Under the pieces are notes generated by a model, which ran no database searches, was not told where the DNA came from, and saw only the letters and a program-made list of their open reading frames with translations. Both the position numbers and the translations under genes were made by a program. Of a stretch of DNA of 39,206 nt, positions 25,801 to 33,752 are shown one piece after another. Origin of the DNA: an uncultured Lachnospiraceae bacterium (GTDB lineage: Bacteria; Bacillota; Clostridia; Lachnospirales; Lachnospiraceae); assembly GCA_947591155.1 (NCBI GenBank), contig CANQDA010000032.1, positions 1-39,206 on the forward strand, in the 5' to 3' direction. The stretch's first letter is position 1, and the number at the start of each line of letters is the position of its first letter.

Positions 25801-26656
25801 CAATGCCGTCATCATGGCGGCGGGGACATCCAGTCGATTCGCACCATTGTCCTATGAAAGGCCGAAAGCGCTGGCAGAGGTCAGGGGAGAGGTGCTGATC
25901 GAGAGACAGATCCGGCAGCTGAAGAGCGCCGGGATTGATCAGATATACATCGTGACGGGCTACATGGCGGAGCGGTTTGAATATCTGAAAGGAAAGTACG
26001 ACATCAGGTTGATTTACAATCCAGACTACCTGACCCGGAATAATAATGGAAGCATCTGGGCTGCAAGAGACGTTATCAAGAACTCATTTATCTGCTCTGG
26101 GGACAACTATTTCACCGATGAACCTTTTGAGTCAGAAGTGGAGAGCGCATACTATTCAGCTGTTTACGCACATGGGCTGACGAAAGAATGGTGTCTGGAA
26201 ACAGATCGGGACGGGCATATCCAGTCAGTCCGAATAGGCGGAGAAAACTCATGGTATATGCTGGGGCATGTTTTCTGGGATGAATTATTTTCTTCCCGGT
26301 TTCTAAGTATTCTGGAGTGTGAATATAATCTGCCTGAAACTGCAGACAAGCTGTGGGAAGCAATTTACATTGAGCATATTCAGGAACTGCCAATGCGGAT
26401 GCGGAAGTATCCGGACGGGATGATTTACGAATTCGACACTTTGGATGAGTTAAGAGCCTTTGATCCGTCTTACCAGACAGATACCCGTTCTGCAATTTTA
26501 AGATCCGTTGCGGTCAAGTTGCATGCTGAGGAATCGGAACTGCATGAAATTACGGCGCTTCGGGGAACGGACAATACTGCGGCAGGATTTACGTTTCTTT
26601 GTAAAGGCAAGTATTATTCTTATTACTATGAAAGACAAGAATTGGAGGTAAGTTGA
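25787..26656 (+). CDS. LicC-like nucleotidyltransferase with a truncated LicA N-lobe
   Basis: The 289-residue protein repeats the LicC fold of its upstream neighbour (NAVIMAAGTSSRF, ERPKALAEVRGE, FICSGDNYF with the metal Asp). From about residue 238 it continues with RSAILRSVAVKLHAEESELHEITALRG...GFTFLCKGKYYSYY. This aligns by eye with the start of the LicA kinase domain in the previous protein, then stops before any kinase catalytic residues. It therefore looks like a partial tandem duplicate of licC-licA that kept a complete cytidylyltransferase. It may activate a second compound, possibly a phosphonate, or act with its neighbour. The start overlaps the previous gene by 14 bases, implying translational coupling. 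Confidence 0.82.
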   Translation: MNKVDNAVIMAAGTSSRFAPLSYERPKALAEVRGEVLIERQIRQLKSAGIDQIYIVTGYMAERFEYLKGKYDIRLIYNPDYLTRNNNGSIWAARDVIKNSFICSGDNYFTDEPFESEVESAYYSAVYAHGLTKEWCLETDRDGHIQSVRIGGENSWYMLGHVFWDELFSSRFLSILECEYNLPETADKLWEAIYIEHIQELPMRMRKYPDGMIYEFDTLDELRAFDPSYQTDTRSAILRSVAVKLHAEESELHEITALRGTDNTAAGFTFLCKGKYYSYYYERQELEVS

Positions 26657-26657
26657 A

Positions 26658-28190
26658 ATGGATGAAAAAAAACAGAAGAATCAGATAGACTGGCTGATCA
26701 CCCTGACGCCTTTTGTTCTGATCGTAGGATTGGCTGTTTTACTGTTTCTCTTCCCCGAGCAGTCAAACTGGGTAATCAGTCAAGTGAGATATTTCTTCGG
26801 TGATACAGTAGGACTATATTATCTTGTGACAGGTCTGGGGGTGCTTATTGTTTCGGTGTTCCTGCCATTCTCAAAATACGGAAACATCGTTCTCGGAGAG
26901 CCGGATGAAAAACCAAAGTACTCGTTTTTCACATGGGGCAGCATGATGTTCACCTGCGGTCTCGCGGCGGATATCCTGTTCTACTCCTTTGCGGAATGGG
27001 TCATGTATGCGACGAATCCGCATATCGCTGAAATGGGCAGCGTCGCGGAGTGGGCGGGGGTATTCCCTTTGTTCCATTGGAGCTTTATTCCGTGGGCGTT
27101 TTACCTTGTACTTGCGGTAGCGTTCGGATTTATGCTTCATGTCCGCAAGCGTAACAGGCAGCGTTACTCCGAAGCCTGCCGTCCTGTGATCGGCAAGCAC
27201 GCTGACGGCATTCTCGGCAGAATCATCGATTTATTTGCATTGTTTGCGCTTCTGGCTGGAACAGCAACTACTTTCTCCGTTGCGACTCCTCTCATGGCAA
27301 GCATTATCCTGAAACTCTTTGGACTAAGCATAAGCCGCACGACTGTGACGATCATTATCCTGCTGATTACCTGCGCGGTGTATACCTATGCCGTCATGCA
27401 CGGGTTTAAAGGGATCGGCTTCCTTGCCAAGCTTTGCATTTACCTCTTCTTTGGGCTGCTTATTTTTGTACTGCTCATCGGAGGACAGGGGAGATACATC
27501 ATCGAAAATGGCTTCCAGAGTCTCGGAAAGATGGTTCAGAACTTCGTCGAGCTGTCTACCTTCACGGATCCGGCAAGGACGAATAACTTTCCGCAGGACT
27601 GGACGATCTATTACTGGGCTTATTGGATGGTCTGGTGCATTGCTGCTCCGTTCTTTATTGGCAGCATCAGCCGTGGAAGAACGATCAAGCAGACTATTCT
27701 TGGCGGCTACGTTTTCGGTGTCGGTTCAACGATCGTCAGTTTCATCATACTTGGCAATTACAGCCTTGGCCTTCAGACAAAAGGAATCGCTGACTTCATT
27801 GCGCAGTATGCGGCGGACGGGGATCTGTATGGGCTCATCATGAACATCATCGACACCATGCCTTGTGCGACATTCATTCTGATCCTGATGCTTGTGTGCA
27901 TGATTGCGTTCTACGCCACGTCGTTTGATTCCATTGCATATACCGCAGCATGCTACAGCTATAAAAAGCTTAATCCTGACGAAAAGCCGAACGCGATGAT
28001 CACGCTTCTTTGGTGCCTGCTTTTAATTGTGTTACCGATTGCGCTTGTGTTCTCCGAGAGCAGCATGAGCAATATTCAGAGCGTCAGCATCATCAGCGCA
28101 TTCCCGATTGGAATTATAATGATCGTCATGATCTGGAGCTTTATAAAGGATGCGAAGAAGTACCTTGAGGAGAAAAAGAGTATAAAGTAA
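26658..28190 (+). CDS. BCCT-family choline/betaine-type transporter
   Basis: The 510-residue protein has about 12 membrane segments and the BCCT signature DWTIYYWAYWMVWCIAAPFFIG followed by SISRGRTIKQTILGG near residues 314-350. It likely imports choline for the LicA kinase next to it; a BCCT transporter (LicB) plays this part in the Haemophilus lic1 locus. The third-helix region reads FTCGLAADILFYSFAEW in place of the Gly-Met-Gly pattern of sodium-coupled family members, which suggests different ion coupling or substrate range. GGAGG precedes the ATG and it follows the previous stop by one base. It is the last gene of the module. Confidence 0.9.
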   Translation: MDEKKQKNQIDWLITLTPFVLIVGLAVLLFLFPEQSNWVISQVRYFFGDTVGLYYLVTGLGVLIVSVFLPFSKYGNIVLGEPDEKPKYSFFTWGSMMFTCGLAADILFYSFAEWVMYATNPHIAEMGSVAEWAGVFPLFHWSFIPWAFYLVLAVAFGFMLHVRKRNRQRYSEACRPVIGKHADGILGRIIDLFALFALLAGTATTFSVATPLMASIILKLFGLSISRTTVTIIILLITCAVYTYAVMHGFKGIGFLAKLCIYLFFGLLIFVLLIGGQGRYIIENGFQSLGKMVQNFVELSTFTDPARTNNFPQDWTIYYWAYWMVWCIAAPFFIGSISRGRTIKQTILGGYVFGVGSTIVSFIILGNYSLGLQTKGIADFIAQYAADGDLYGLIMNIIDTMPCATFILILMLVCMIAFYATSFDSIAYTAACYSYKKLNPDEKPNAMITLLWCLLLIVLPIALVFSESSMSNIQSVSIISAFPIGIIMIVMIWSFIKDAKKYLEEKKSIK

Positions 28191-28196
28191 TACCGC

Positions 28197-28239
28197 AAAG
28201 CCTGCAGGGGTCCTGGAATGGGATCCCGGTGGTGGCTTT
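28197..28239 (+). terminator. Possible hairpin terminator after the BCCT gene
   Basis: AAAGCC (28197-28202) and GGCTTT (28234-28239) can pair outside an imperfect G/C-rich inner stem, 6 bases after the transporter stop. There is no clean T-run, so termination here is uncertain. Confidence 0.3.
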
Positions 28240-28276
28240 ACACTTGTGTTAAATGACATGTTTATTTGGAGGCAGT

Positions 28277-28432
28277 ATGGAAAACAAACTCTCACAGGAG
28301 TATATCAACACCATCTGTGAACTCTACAACGATATCTACGATGACCGTGTGGAGAACACCTGCCCACCCACGGCGGGGAACAGTCCATGCATCCCAGGTG
28401 AAGACTGGGCACCAGGTTCATCCAAGAGTTAG
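28277..28432 (+). pseudogene. Short 51-codon gene fragment
   Basis: A good ribosome site (GGAGG, 28269-28273) precedes an ATG frame starting MENKLSQEYINTICELYNDIYDDR and ending after PGEDWAPG. Near the end, the reading frame one base back gives RFIQELAETN, which looks like a continuation, so a single-base loss may have cut the gene. I do not recognise the family. It lies between the lic module and a terminator and may be a decayed remnant or a genuine small protein. Confidence 0.35.
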
Positions 28433-28458
28433 CAGAAACTAACCATAAGCGTTTACAT

Positions 28459-28508
28459 AAACCTCCGGGACTGGCGGCGAAAGAAGCTGCTGGTTCCGGA
28501 GGTTTTTT
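28459..28508 (+). terminator. Intrinsic terminator
   Basis: ACCTCCGG (28461-28468) pairs with CCGGAGGT (28496-28503) and T5 follows. The loop is long (27 bases) and can fold a little itself. It closes the rightward transcription unit of the lic module and lies just before the end of the leftward Rpn gene debris. Confidence 0.7.
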
Positions 28509-28541
28509 ATTTTCGTTCGGGTGGAAGAAGGAAAGTCATAG

Positions 28542-28751
28542 TCAGATCATCTTTCTCAGGATGGCCTGGTCTTTCTGGCTGACCTTCAAGACATTCATAG
28601 CATCATCTGCGGTCATTTTTAGAGACTCCATGACATTCTTTATGGAATCCCTTAAAGTCTCAAGACGGCCTTCCGTCAGGCCTTCCTGCCTGCCTTTCTG
28701 CTCCGCGTTGTTGTTCATGTCCTGGACCGCTTTACACACATCGACCACCTC
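28542..28751 (-). pseudogene. Orphan alternative C-terminal tail of an Rpn-family nuclease
   Basis: On the minus strand this frame reads VVDVCKAVQDMNNNAEQKG, almost identical to a segment near the end of the Rpn protein next to it. It then continues with a different tail (TEGRLETLRDSIKNVMESL, then MTADDAMNVLKVSQKDQAIL) of a kind common at the ends of Rpn-type proteins. It has no nuclease core and no ribosome site. It is either the displaced original tail of the neighbouring gene or the remnant of a second copy. Confidence 0.6.
28692..28751 (-). repeat. 60-bp direct repeat, copy A (orphan tail)
   Basis: This copy matches 28911-28970 with one visible mismatch. It covers the codons for VVDVCKAVQDMNN-AEQKG and is the join between the shared part and the alternative tail. 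The start-to-start distance between the copies is 219 bases. Confidence 0.85.
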
Positions 28752-28763
28752 TTGACCTGCCGA

Positions 28764-29726
28764 TCAAATCTGGCTCACGGTTGAGGACCGCTCTGCAAAC
28801 CACCTCTGCACTGTGGCCAGACTCTCGCTTGCGATAGACGCGATCTTCTCAAAGGAGAAGCCTTCCTCATCGTGCAGTTTGAAGGCCATCTCCTTTTTGC
28901 CATCCATCAGGCCTTTCTGCTCCGCCTTGTTGTTCATGTCCTGGACCGCTTTACACACATCGACCACCTCCGTATCTTCGTCAATATCAATTTGCGTGTT
29001 CGTACACATACTGATTACCCGCGCCGCTTCTGCGTCGAGATTATGCAGGCTGCTCTCTTTCGACAGGAACGCATCCAGAGCGTCGCTGTTGTTGGAGTAC
29101 TTGATGAAGCCGAGGACAGCTCTCAGATTCGACTGGAATTTATCCAGATCCTCATCGCTCATCGCGGCCGGCTCGATCAGGTTGATCCTGTAGTCGGCAG
29201 CGCATTTCAGCACGTTCGGATTCTTCGTGGACATCATACTGTGCAGTGTCCTCGGGCCGTCCCACGTCTTCGAGTCAAACAGGATGACCAGCGTGATCAC
29301 CGGGGTCAGTGTGTCCTCTTTGTAGAAACCGGAAAGAAATTCTCCGCTGTCATGCCCTTTTCTGTCGTTTGCCTTACGATGCCTGGCGGCTGTCTGCTGG
29401 ACCTGCTTTGAGTATTGAAGGAAGTCATAGAGTCCGGCTTTCACCGGTTCAGCGTACTTGACATCAGATTCGTTCTCCACGCCCAGAATCAGGTATGCAG
29501 CCTCATCATCCATCATGACTGTGGCTGCTTTCAGCAGGTCCCGGTACTTCTGGACAAAATCCTCGTCCCCGCTGCCAAAGGGGACAGCAATCTCTGTCGT
29601 ATCAAGTTCCTGCAGCTTATCAGGATCAATGATCTGCCTGCCGCCATAGATGAAATAGTTGCATGCGTCGGCAAACACCGTGTTCTTCTTCATGTAATCT
29701 TTTGTGACCGTATCTATCTTGCCCAA
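28764..29726 (-). CDS. Rpn-family (PD-(D/E)XK) recombination-promoting nuclease / putative transposase
   Basis: The 320-residue product begins GKIDTVTKDYMKKNTVFADACNYFIYGGRQII, the usual start of the Rpn/PD-(D/E)XK family proteins frequent in Lachnospiraceae. It has AAYLILGVENESDVKYAEPVKAGLYDFLQYSKQV as the nuclease core (E and D-x-K-type residues) and VITLVILFDSKTWDGPRTLHSMM further on. The acidic middle and the KAEQKG hinge are typical, and the end (EGFSFEKIASIASESLATVQRWF) is a small helical tail. Rpn proteins cut DNA and promote RecA-independent recombination; some act in phage defence. The start is TTG at 29726, with AGGAGA upstream; a longer frame lacks a ribosome site. Confidence 0.83.
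   Translation of the reverse strand: MGKIDTVTKDYMKKNTVFADACNYFIYGGRQIIDPDKLQELDTTEIAVPFGSGDEDFVQKYRDLLKAATVMMDDEAAYLILGVENESDVKYAEPVKAGLYDFLQYSKQVQQTAARHRKANDRKGHDSGEFLSGFYKEDTLTPVITLVILFDSKTWDGPRTLHSMMSTKNPNVLKCAADYRINLIEPAAMSDEDLDKFQSNLRAVLGFIKYSNNSDALDAFLSKESSLHNLDAEAARVISMCTNTQIDIDEDTEVVDVCKAVQDMNNKAEQKGLMDGKKEMAFKLHDEEGFSFEKIASIASESLATVQRWFAERSSTVSQI
28911..28970 (-). repeat. 60-bp direct repeat, copy B (inside the Rpn gene)
   Basis: This is the in-gene partner of 28692-28751, coding for the same hinge segment just before the protein's present tail. Recombination between the two copies would swap the current tail for the orphan one. Confidence 0.85.
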
Positions 29727-29809
29727 TTCGCATCGTCTCCTGCCTGGTACTTTTTGCTGAATCCCAGAATACCAATCATGTGCAATCCGGGATACAAAAA
29801 CCCACATTT

Positions 29810-29838
29810 ATTATACTCAAAAATTCTTCTCAGGGCAA
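29810..29838 (-). promoter_or_regulatory. Sigma-A promoter of the Rpn nuclease gene
   Basis: On the minus strand TTGCCC (29838-29833) and a perfect TATAAT (29815-29810) are separated by 17 bases, about 85 bases before the TTG start. This is a convincing housekeeping promoter. Confidence 0.65.
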
Positions 29839-29931
29839 GAGGACGGGACGTTAAATTGTAAATTTTCTGTGAACAGGCGGCTTGTGAGGTCGGTGAAGCT
29901 GTAATGGCTCGCCACGCGCTGCTTTTGGGAA

Positions 29932-30245
29932 ATGTCCTGGTTCCGAAACAAAGCGGAGAAGGACGATCTCACGGAGCTGTACGGGGCCTTTGAAAAAGGC
30001 GATGCGGAGACGGTCGCCTCGTACCTGGACAGGCAGCTGATTGCCACGGTCAGCTATTATGACGCATACGAATCCTTCTACCACGGCTTCCTGCTGGCGC
30101 TTTTGAACACCTGCGCCGGCTGGCAGGTTTCCAGCAACGTGGAGACGGGGACAGGGCGCGCCGGTATGGGGTAGAGGAGGTCTGGGCTTACGGCGTCGCG
30201 TTCTGTCAGAAGAGATGCAGGGTCGTGGCAAAGCGGATGGCGTAG
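29932..30245 (+). pseudogene. Remnant of an AAA-ATPase-like/PD-(D/E)XK nuclease-superfamily gene (C-terminal part)
   Basis: The frame from 29932 reads LTELYGAFEKGDAETVASYL, then YYDAYESFYHGFLLALL and VSSNVETGTGRAGMG, the C-terminal nuclease-like domain (PF08011 type) of AAA-ATPase-like proteins widespread in gut Clostridia. It stops at 30174. In another frame, 30171-30245 gives VEEVWAYGVAFCQKRCRVVAK, the normal end of the same proteins (YG-x-AF-x-K-x-C). The stretch between, which normally holds catalytic residues and linker, is deleted, and the large ATPase part upstream is missing. The gene is clearly dead. The bases from 30246 to about 30450 hold nothing I can identify beyond a small hairpin (GTCGG/CCGAC near 30395-30416). 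Confidence 0.7.
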
Positions 30246-30452
30246 GGCCGGGAGCCAGATTGCGACAGCCTGTGGCGTCAAGGCAGTCGCCCTGCCTCCT
30301 TACCTGGAACTTGAGGGATATGGAGACTGGCTGTATGATAACGGACCATGCTCGCTGTTTCCATGCTGAATCAATGAAAAAGCGGGATCTTTTTGTCGGT
30401 GGGATTACCTGCCGACATTTTCATGTTGCAGAGCCGATACTTTTTAAAGCTC

Positions 30453-30480
30453 TTGCAAATTGGCTGAAAATAGATATACT
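30453..30480 (+). promoter_or_regulatory. Sigma-A promoter of tex
   Basis: TTGCAA (30453-30458), a 16-base spacer and TATACT (30475-30480) lie about 30 bases before the tex start, giving a short leader. Confidence 0.6.
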
Positions 30481-30510
30481 GTATAGAAACGGACGAAAGA
30501 GAGAATGCAT

Positions 30511-32655
30511 ATGGATATTGTAAAGACACTGGCACAGGAATTGGAGATCAAGCCGTGGCAGGCGCAGGCTGCGGTGGAGCTGATCGACGACGGGAATACG
30601 ATCCCGTTTATCTCACGTTACCGCAAGGAGGCGACGGGTTCGCTGAACGATGAGGTGCTGCGCAAACTGTTTGAGAGATTGAACTATCTGCGCAATCTGG
30701 AGGAGAAGAAGCAGCAGGTGCTCGCCACGATCGAGGAGCAGGGCAAGCTGACGGACGAGCTGCGCGCACAGATCGAGGCGGCGCAGACGCTCGTGGTCGT
30801 GGAGGATCTGTACCGTCCGTACCGGCCGAAGCGCCGGACGAGGGCGACGGTCGCGAAGGAGAAGGGGTTGGAGCCGCTTGCGAACCTGATCCTTCTGCAG
30901 ATGACGAAGAACCCGATCGAGAAGGAGGCCGAGGCTTTTCTGTCCGAGGAGAAGGAAGTGCTGACCGTGGAGGAAGCGATCGCAGGGGCGAAGGATATTT
31001 TGGCCGAGACGATCTCGGACGAGGCGGATTACCGCATCCGGATCCGCGCTATGACGGAGAAGGACGGACTGCTCGTGTCGTCGGTGAAGGAGGAGGGCGC
31101 GGAGTCAGTCTATGAGATGTATTATAACTACACGGAGCCTGTCGCAAAGGCGGCGGGGCATCGGATCCTGGCGCTCAACCGGGGCGAGAAGGAGAAGATC
31201 TTAAACGTAAAGATCGAGGCACCGCAGGAGCAGATCCTGCGCTATCTGGAAAAGCAGGTCATTATACGGGATAATTCGTACACGACGCCGGTGCTGAGGG
31301 AGGTTATAGAGGACAGCTACAAGCGCCTGATTGCGCCTGCGATCGAGCGGGAGATTCGGACGGCACTGACGGAGAAGGCGGAGGACGGGGCGATTTCGGT
31401 GTTCGGAAAGAATCTGGAACAGCTGCTGATGCAGCCGCCGATTGCGGGACAGGTTGTGCTCGGCTGGGATCCGGCGTTTCGCACCGGCTGCAAGCTCGCC
31501 GTGGTCGACGCGACGGGCAAGGTGCTGGACACAACGGTGGTCTACCCGACCGCGCCGACGACGGAGGCGAAGATACGCGCGGCGAAGGACACGGTGAAGA
31601 AGCTGATCGCGAAGTACGGCGTGACGCTGATCTCGCTCGGAAACGGCACGGCTTCGCGCGAGTCGGAGCAGGTGATCGTGGATATTTTGAAGGAGATCCC
31701 GCAGAAGGTCGCTTATGTGATCACGAACGAGGCGGGCGCTTCCGTGTACTCGGCGAGCAAACTCGCGACCGAGGAGTTCCCGAACTTCGACGTGGGGCAG
31801 CGCAGCGCGGCGTCGATCGCGCGCCGGGTGCAGGATCCGCTGGCGGAGCTGGTGAAGATCGATCCGAAGTCGATCGGCGTCGGGCAGTATCAGCACGACA
31901 TGAATCAGAAGAAGCTCGGCGAGGCGCTGGACGGCGTTGTCGAGGACAGTGTGAACCGCGTCGGCGTGGATCTGAACACGGCCTCCGTGCCGCTGATGGA
32001 GCATATTTCCGGCGTGTCGAAGGTGATCGCGAAGAACATCGTGGCGTACCGTGAGGCGAACGGCCGTTTCCACAGCCGTAAGGAGCTTCTGAAAGTGCCG
32101 AAGCTCGGGCCGAAGGCGTTCGAGCAGTGCGCCGGTTTCCTGCGCATCACGGGCGGGGACGATCCGCTCGACGCGACGAGCATCCACCCGGAGAGCTACG
32201 AGGCGGCAGGGAAGCTGATCGAGGAGCTCGGCATTGCGGAGGATTTTGCGGCGGGGCACGGCGTGAAGAACGTCAAGGTCGGAGATTACACGAAGATGGC
32301 GGAGAAGCTCGGCGTCGGCGAACCGACGCTGCGCGACATCGTGCAGGAGCTTAACAAGCCGGGCCGTGATCCGCGCGAGGGGATGCCGCAGCCGATCCTT
32401 CGCACGGACGTCCTCGAGATGAAGGACCTGAAGGAAGGAATGATCCTCAAGGGGACGGTGCGAAACGTCATCGACTTCGGCGCGTTCGTCGACATCGGCG
32501 TGCATCAGGACGGGCTTGTGCACATCTCGCAGCTTTCGAGCAGGAAATTTGTGAAGCACCCGCTCGAGGTGGTGAGCGTCGGGGATATCGTCGAGGTCAA
32601 GGTGCTCGGCGTGGATCTGCAGAAGAAGAGGATCTCGCTTACAATGAAACTTTGA
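30511..32655 (+). CDS. tex: Tex-family RNA-binding transcription accessory protein
   Basis: The roughly 714-residue product is a full-length Tex protein, a conserved RNA/DNA-binding factor linked to transcription and translation. The N-terminal helical region (AQELEIKPWQAQAAVELIDDGNTIPFISRYRKEATG) is almost diagnostic. It is followed by a YqgF-like RNase-H fold (GWDPAFRTGCKLAVVD, near 315), helix-hairpin-helix motifs (GVSKVIAKNIVAYREANGRF near 505) and a C-terminal S1 domain (LKGTVRNVIDFGAFVDIGVHQDGLVHISQL near 650). It appears intact. ATG 30511 fits the usual N-terminus and a weak AGAGAG site; ATG 30505 is an alternative. GC content is high, marking the return to core chromosome. Confidence 0.95.
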   Translation: MDIVKTLAQELEIKPWQAQAAVELIDDGNTIPFISRYRKEATGSLNDEVLRKLFERLNYLRNLEEKKQQVLATIEEQGKLTDELRAQIEAAQTLVVVEDLYRPYRPKRRTRATVAKEKGLEPLANLILLQMTKNPIEKEAEAFLSEEKEVLTVEEAIAGAKDILAETISDEADYRIRIRAMTEKDGLLVSSVKEEGAESVYEMYYNYTEPVAKAAGHRILALNRGEKEKILNVKIEAPQEQILRYLEKQVIIRDNSYTTPVLREVIEDSYKRLIAPAIEREIRTALTEKAEDGAISVFGKNLEQLLMQPPIAGQVVLGWDPAFRTGCKLAVVDATGKVLDTTVVYPTAPTTEAKIRAAKDTVKKLIAKYGVTLISLGNGTASRESEQVIVDILKEIPQKVAYVITNEAGASVYSASKLATEEFPNFDVGQRSAASIARRVQDPLAELVKIDPKSIGVGQYQHDMNQKKLGEALDGVVEDSVNRVGVDLNTASVPLMEHISGVSKVIAKNIVAYREANGRFHSRKELLKVPKLGPKAFEQCAGFLRITGGDDPLDATSIHPESYEAAGKLIEELGIAEDFAAGHGVKNVKVGDYTKMAEKLGVGEPTLRDIVQELNKPGRDPREGMPQPILRTDVLEMKDLKEGMILKGTVRNVIDFGAFVDIGVHQDGLVHISQLSSRKFVKHPLEVVSVGDIVEVKVLGVDLQKKRISLTMKL

Positions 32656-32713
32656 GCATTGCCAATCCGCTGCACGGGCTGTAAAAAAGAGGAAAGCAGA
32701 GGAGTGAAAGAGA

Positions 32714-33652
32714 ATGAAGAAACCGGTATTGGTCGTGATGGCTGCGGGGATGGGAAGTCGCTACGGCGGACTGAAGCAGATCGACCCGATCGACAGGGAA
32801 GGCCATATCATCATGGACTTTTCCATCTATGACGCCGTGAAGGCGGGATTTGAGAAGGTCGTGTTTATCATAAAAAGGGAGAACGAGGCGGATTTCCGCT
32901 CGGCGATCGGAGATCGGCTGAGCAGGCACATCGAGGTGGCCTATGTGTTTCAGGAGCTGAACAATCTCCCGGAGGGCTATGCGGTGCCAGAGGGCCGGGT
33001 GAAGCCCTGGGGCACGGGACACGCAGTCCTAAGCTGCATCAATGAGATCGACGGTCCGATGGTCGTCATCAATGCGGACGACTATTACGGGAGTCATGCG
33101 TTCAAGCTCGCCTATGACTTTCTGACAGAGACGGAGGACGAGCCGGACAGATATCATTACATGATGGTTGGATATCAGATTGAGAACACGCTGACGGAGA
33201 ACGGTCATGTGGCGCGCGGGGTGTGTGTGACGGACGCGGACGGCTATCTGCTGCGCGTGGATGAGCGCACGCGCATCGAGAAGCGCGGGAACGATGCGGC
33301 ATACACGGAGGACGATGGCGCGACGTGGACGCAGATTCCGGCGCGCAGCACCGTGTCGATGAACATGTGGGGATTTTCGGCGAGCATCTTAAAGGAGCTC
33401 AAGGACAGGTTCGCAAAATTTCTCGATGAGAATCTTGGGAAAAATCCGTTGAAATGTGAGTATTTTCTGCCTTTTGTGGTCTGCGAGCTGCTCGAGGAGG
33501 GCAGGGCGGACGTGAAGGTCATGCAGTCGCCGGACCGTTGGCACGGCGTCACCTACAAGGAGGACAAACCGGTCGTCGTGGCCGCGATCCAAAAGCTGAA
33601 GGACGACGGGCTTTATCCGCAGAGATTGTGGGAGGATGTGGCGGAGAAATAA
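32714..33652 (+). CDS. Sugar-1-phosphate nucleotidyltransferase family protein
   Basis: The 312-residue protein has a nucleotidyltransferase fold: VVMAAGMGSRYGGLKQIDPI with the NTP loop at the start, GTGHAVLSC near residue 100, and the metal aspartates in VVINADDYYG. It would couple a sugar 1-phosphate to a nucleotide. The next gene encodes a kinase resembling N-acetylhexosamine 1-kinase, a pairing known from bifidobacterial and Clostridial salvage of host-glycan sugars. Together they could turn free N-acetylhexosamines into activated sugars. GAGTGAAAGAGA precedes the ATG; the gene starts 58 bases after tex. Confidence 0.85.
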   Translation: MKKPVLVVMAAGMGSRYGGLKQIDPIDREGHIIMDFSIYDAVKAGFEKVVFIIKRENEADFRSAIGDRLSRHIEVAYVFQELNNLPEGYAVPEGRVKPWGTGHAVLSCINEIDGPMVVINADDYYGSHAFKLAYDFLTETEDEPDRYHYMMVGYQIENTLTENGHVARGVCVTDADGYLLRVDERTRIEKRGNDAAYTEDDGATWTQIPARSTVSMNMWGFSASILKELKDRFAKFLDENLGKNPLKCEYFLPFVVCELLEEGRADVKVMQSPDRWHGVTYKEDKPVVVAAIQKLKDDGLYPQRLWEDVAEK

Positions 33653-33752
33653 TGTTTCCGTCTTGACTTTGCCAGACAGGGGACAGGAAGCTTTGACAGA
33701 GGCAGAGGACAGTGATTTTTGGTGGAGACAGAGTACCAATCAGGAGGAAACG

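Noticed and set aside
28692..28970. Insertion-sequence ends suggested by the 60-bp direct repeat
   Set aside because: The copies lie inside coding sequence for the same hinge, with no terminal inverted repeats or transposase between them.
31201..32559. 452-codon minus-strand frame inside tex
   Set aside because: It is a GC-rich antisense shadow; tex is intact and diagnostic on the plus strand.
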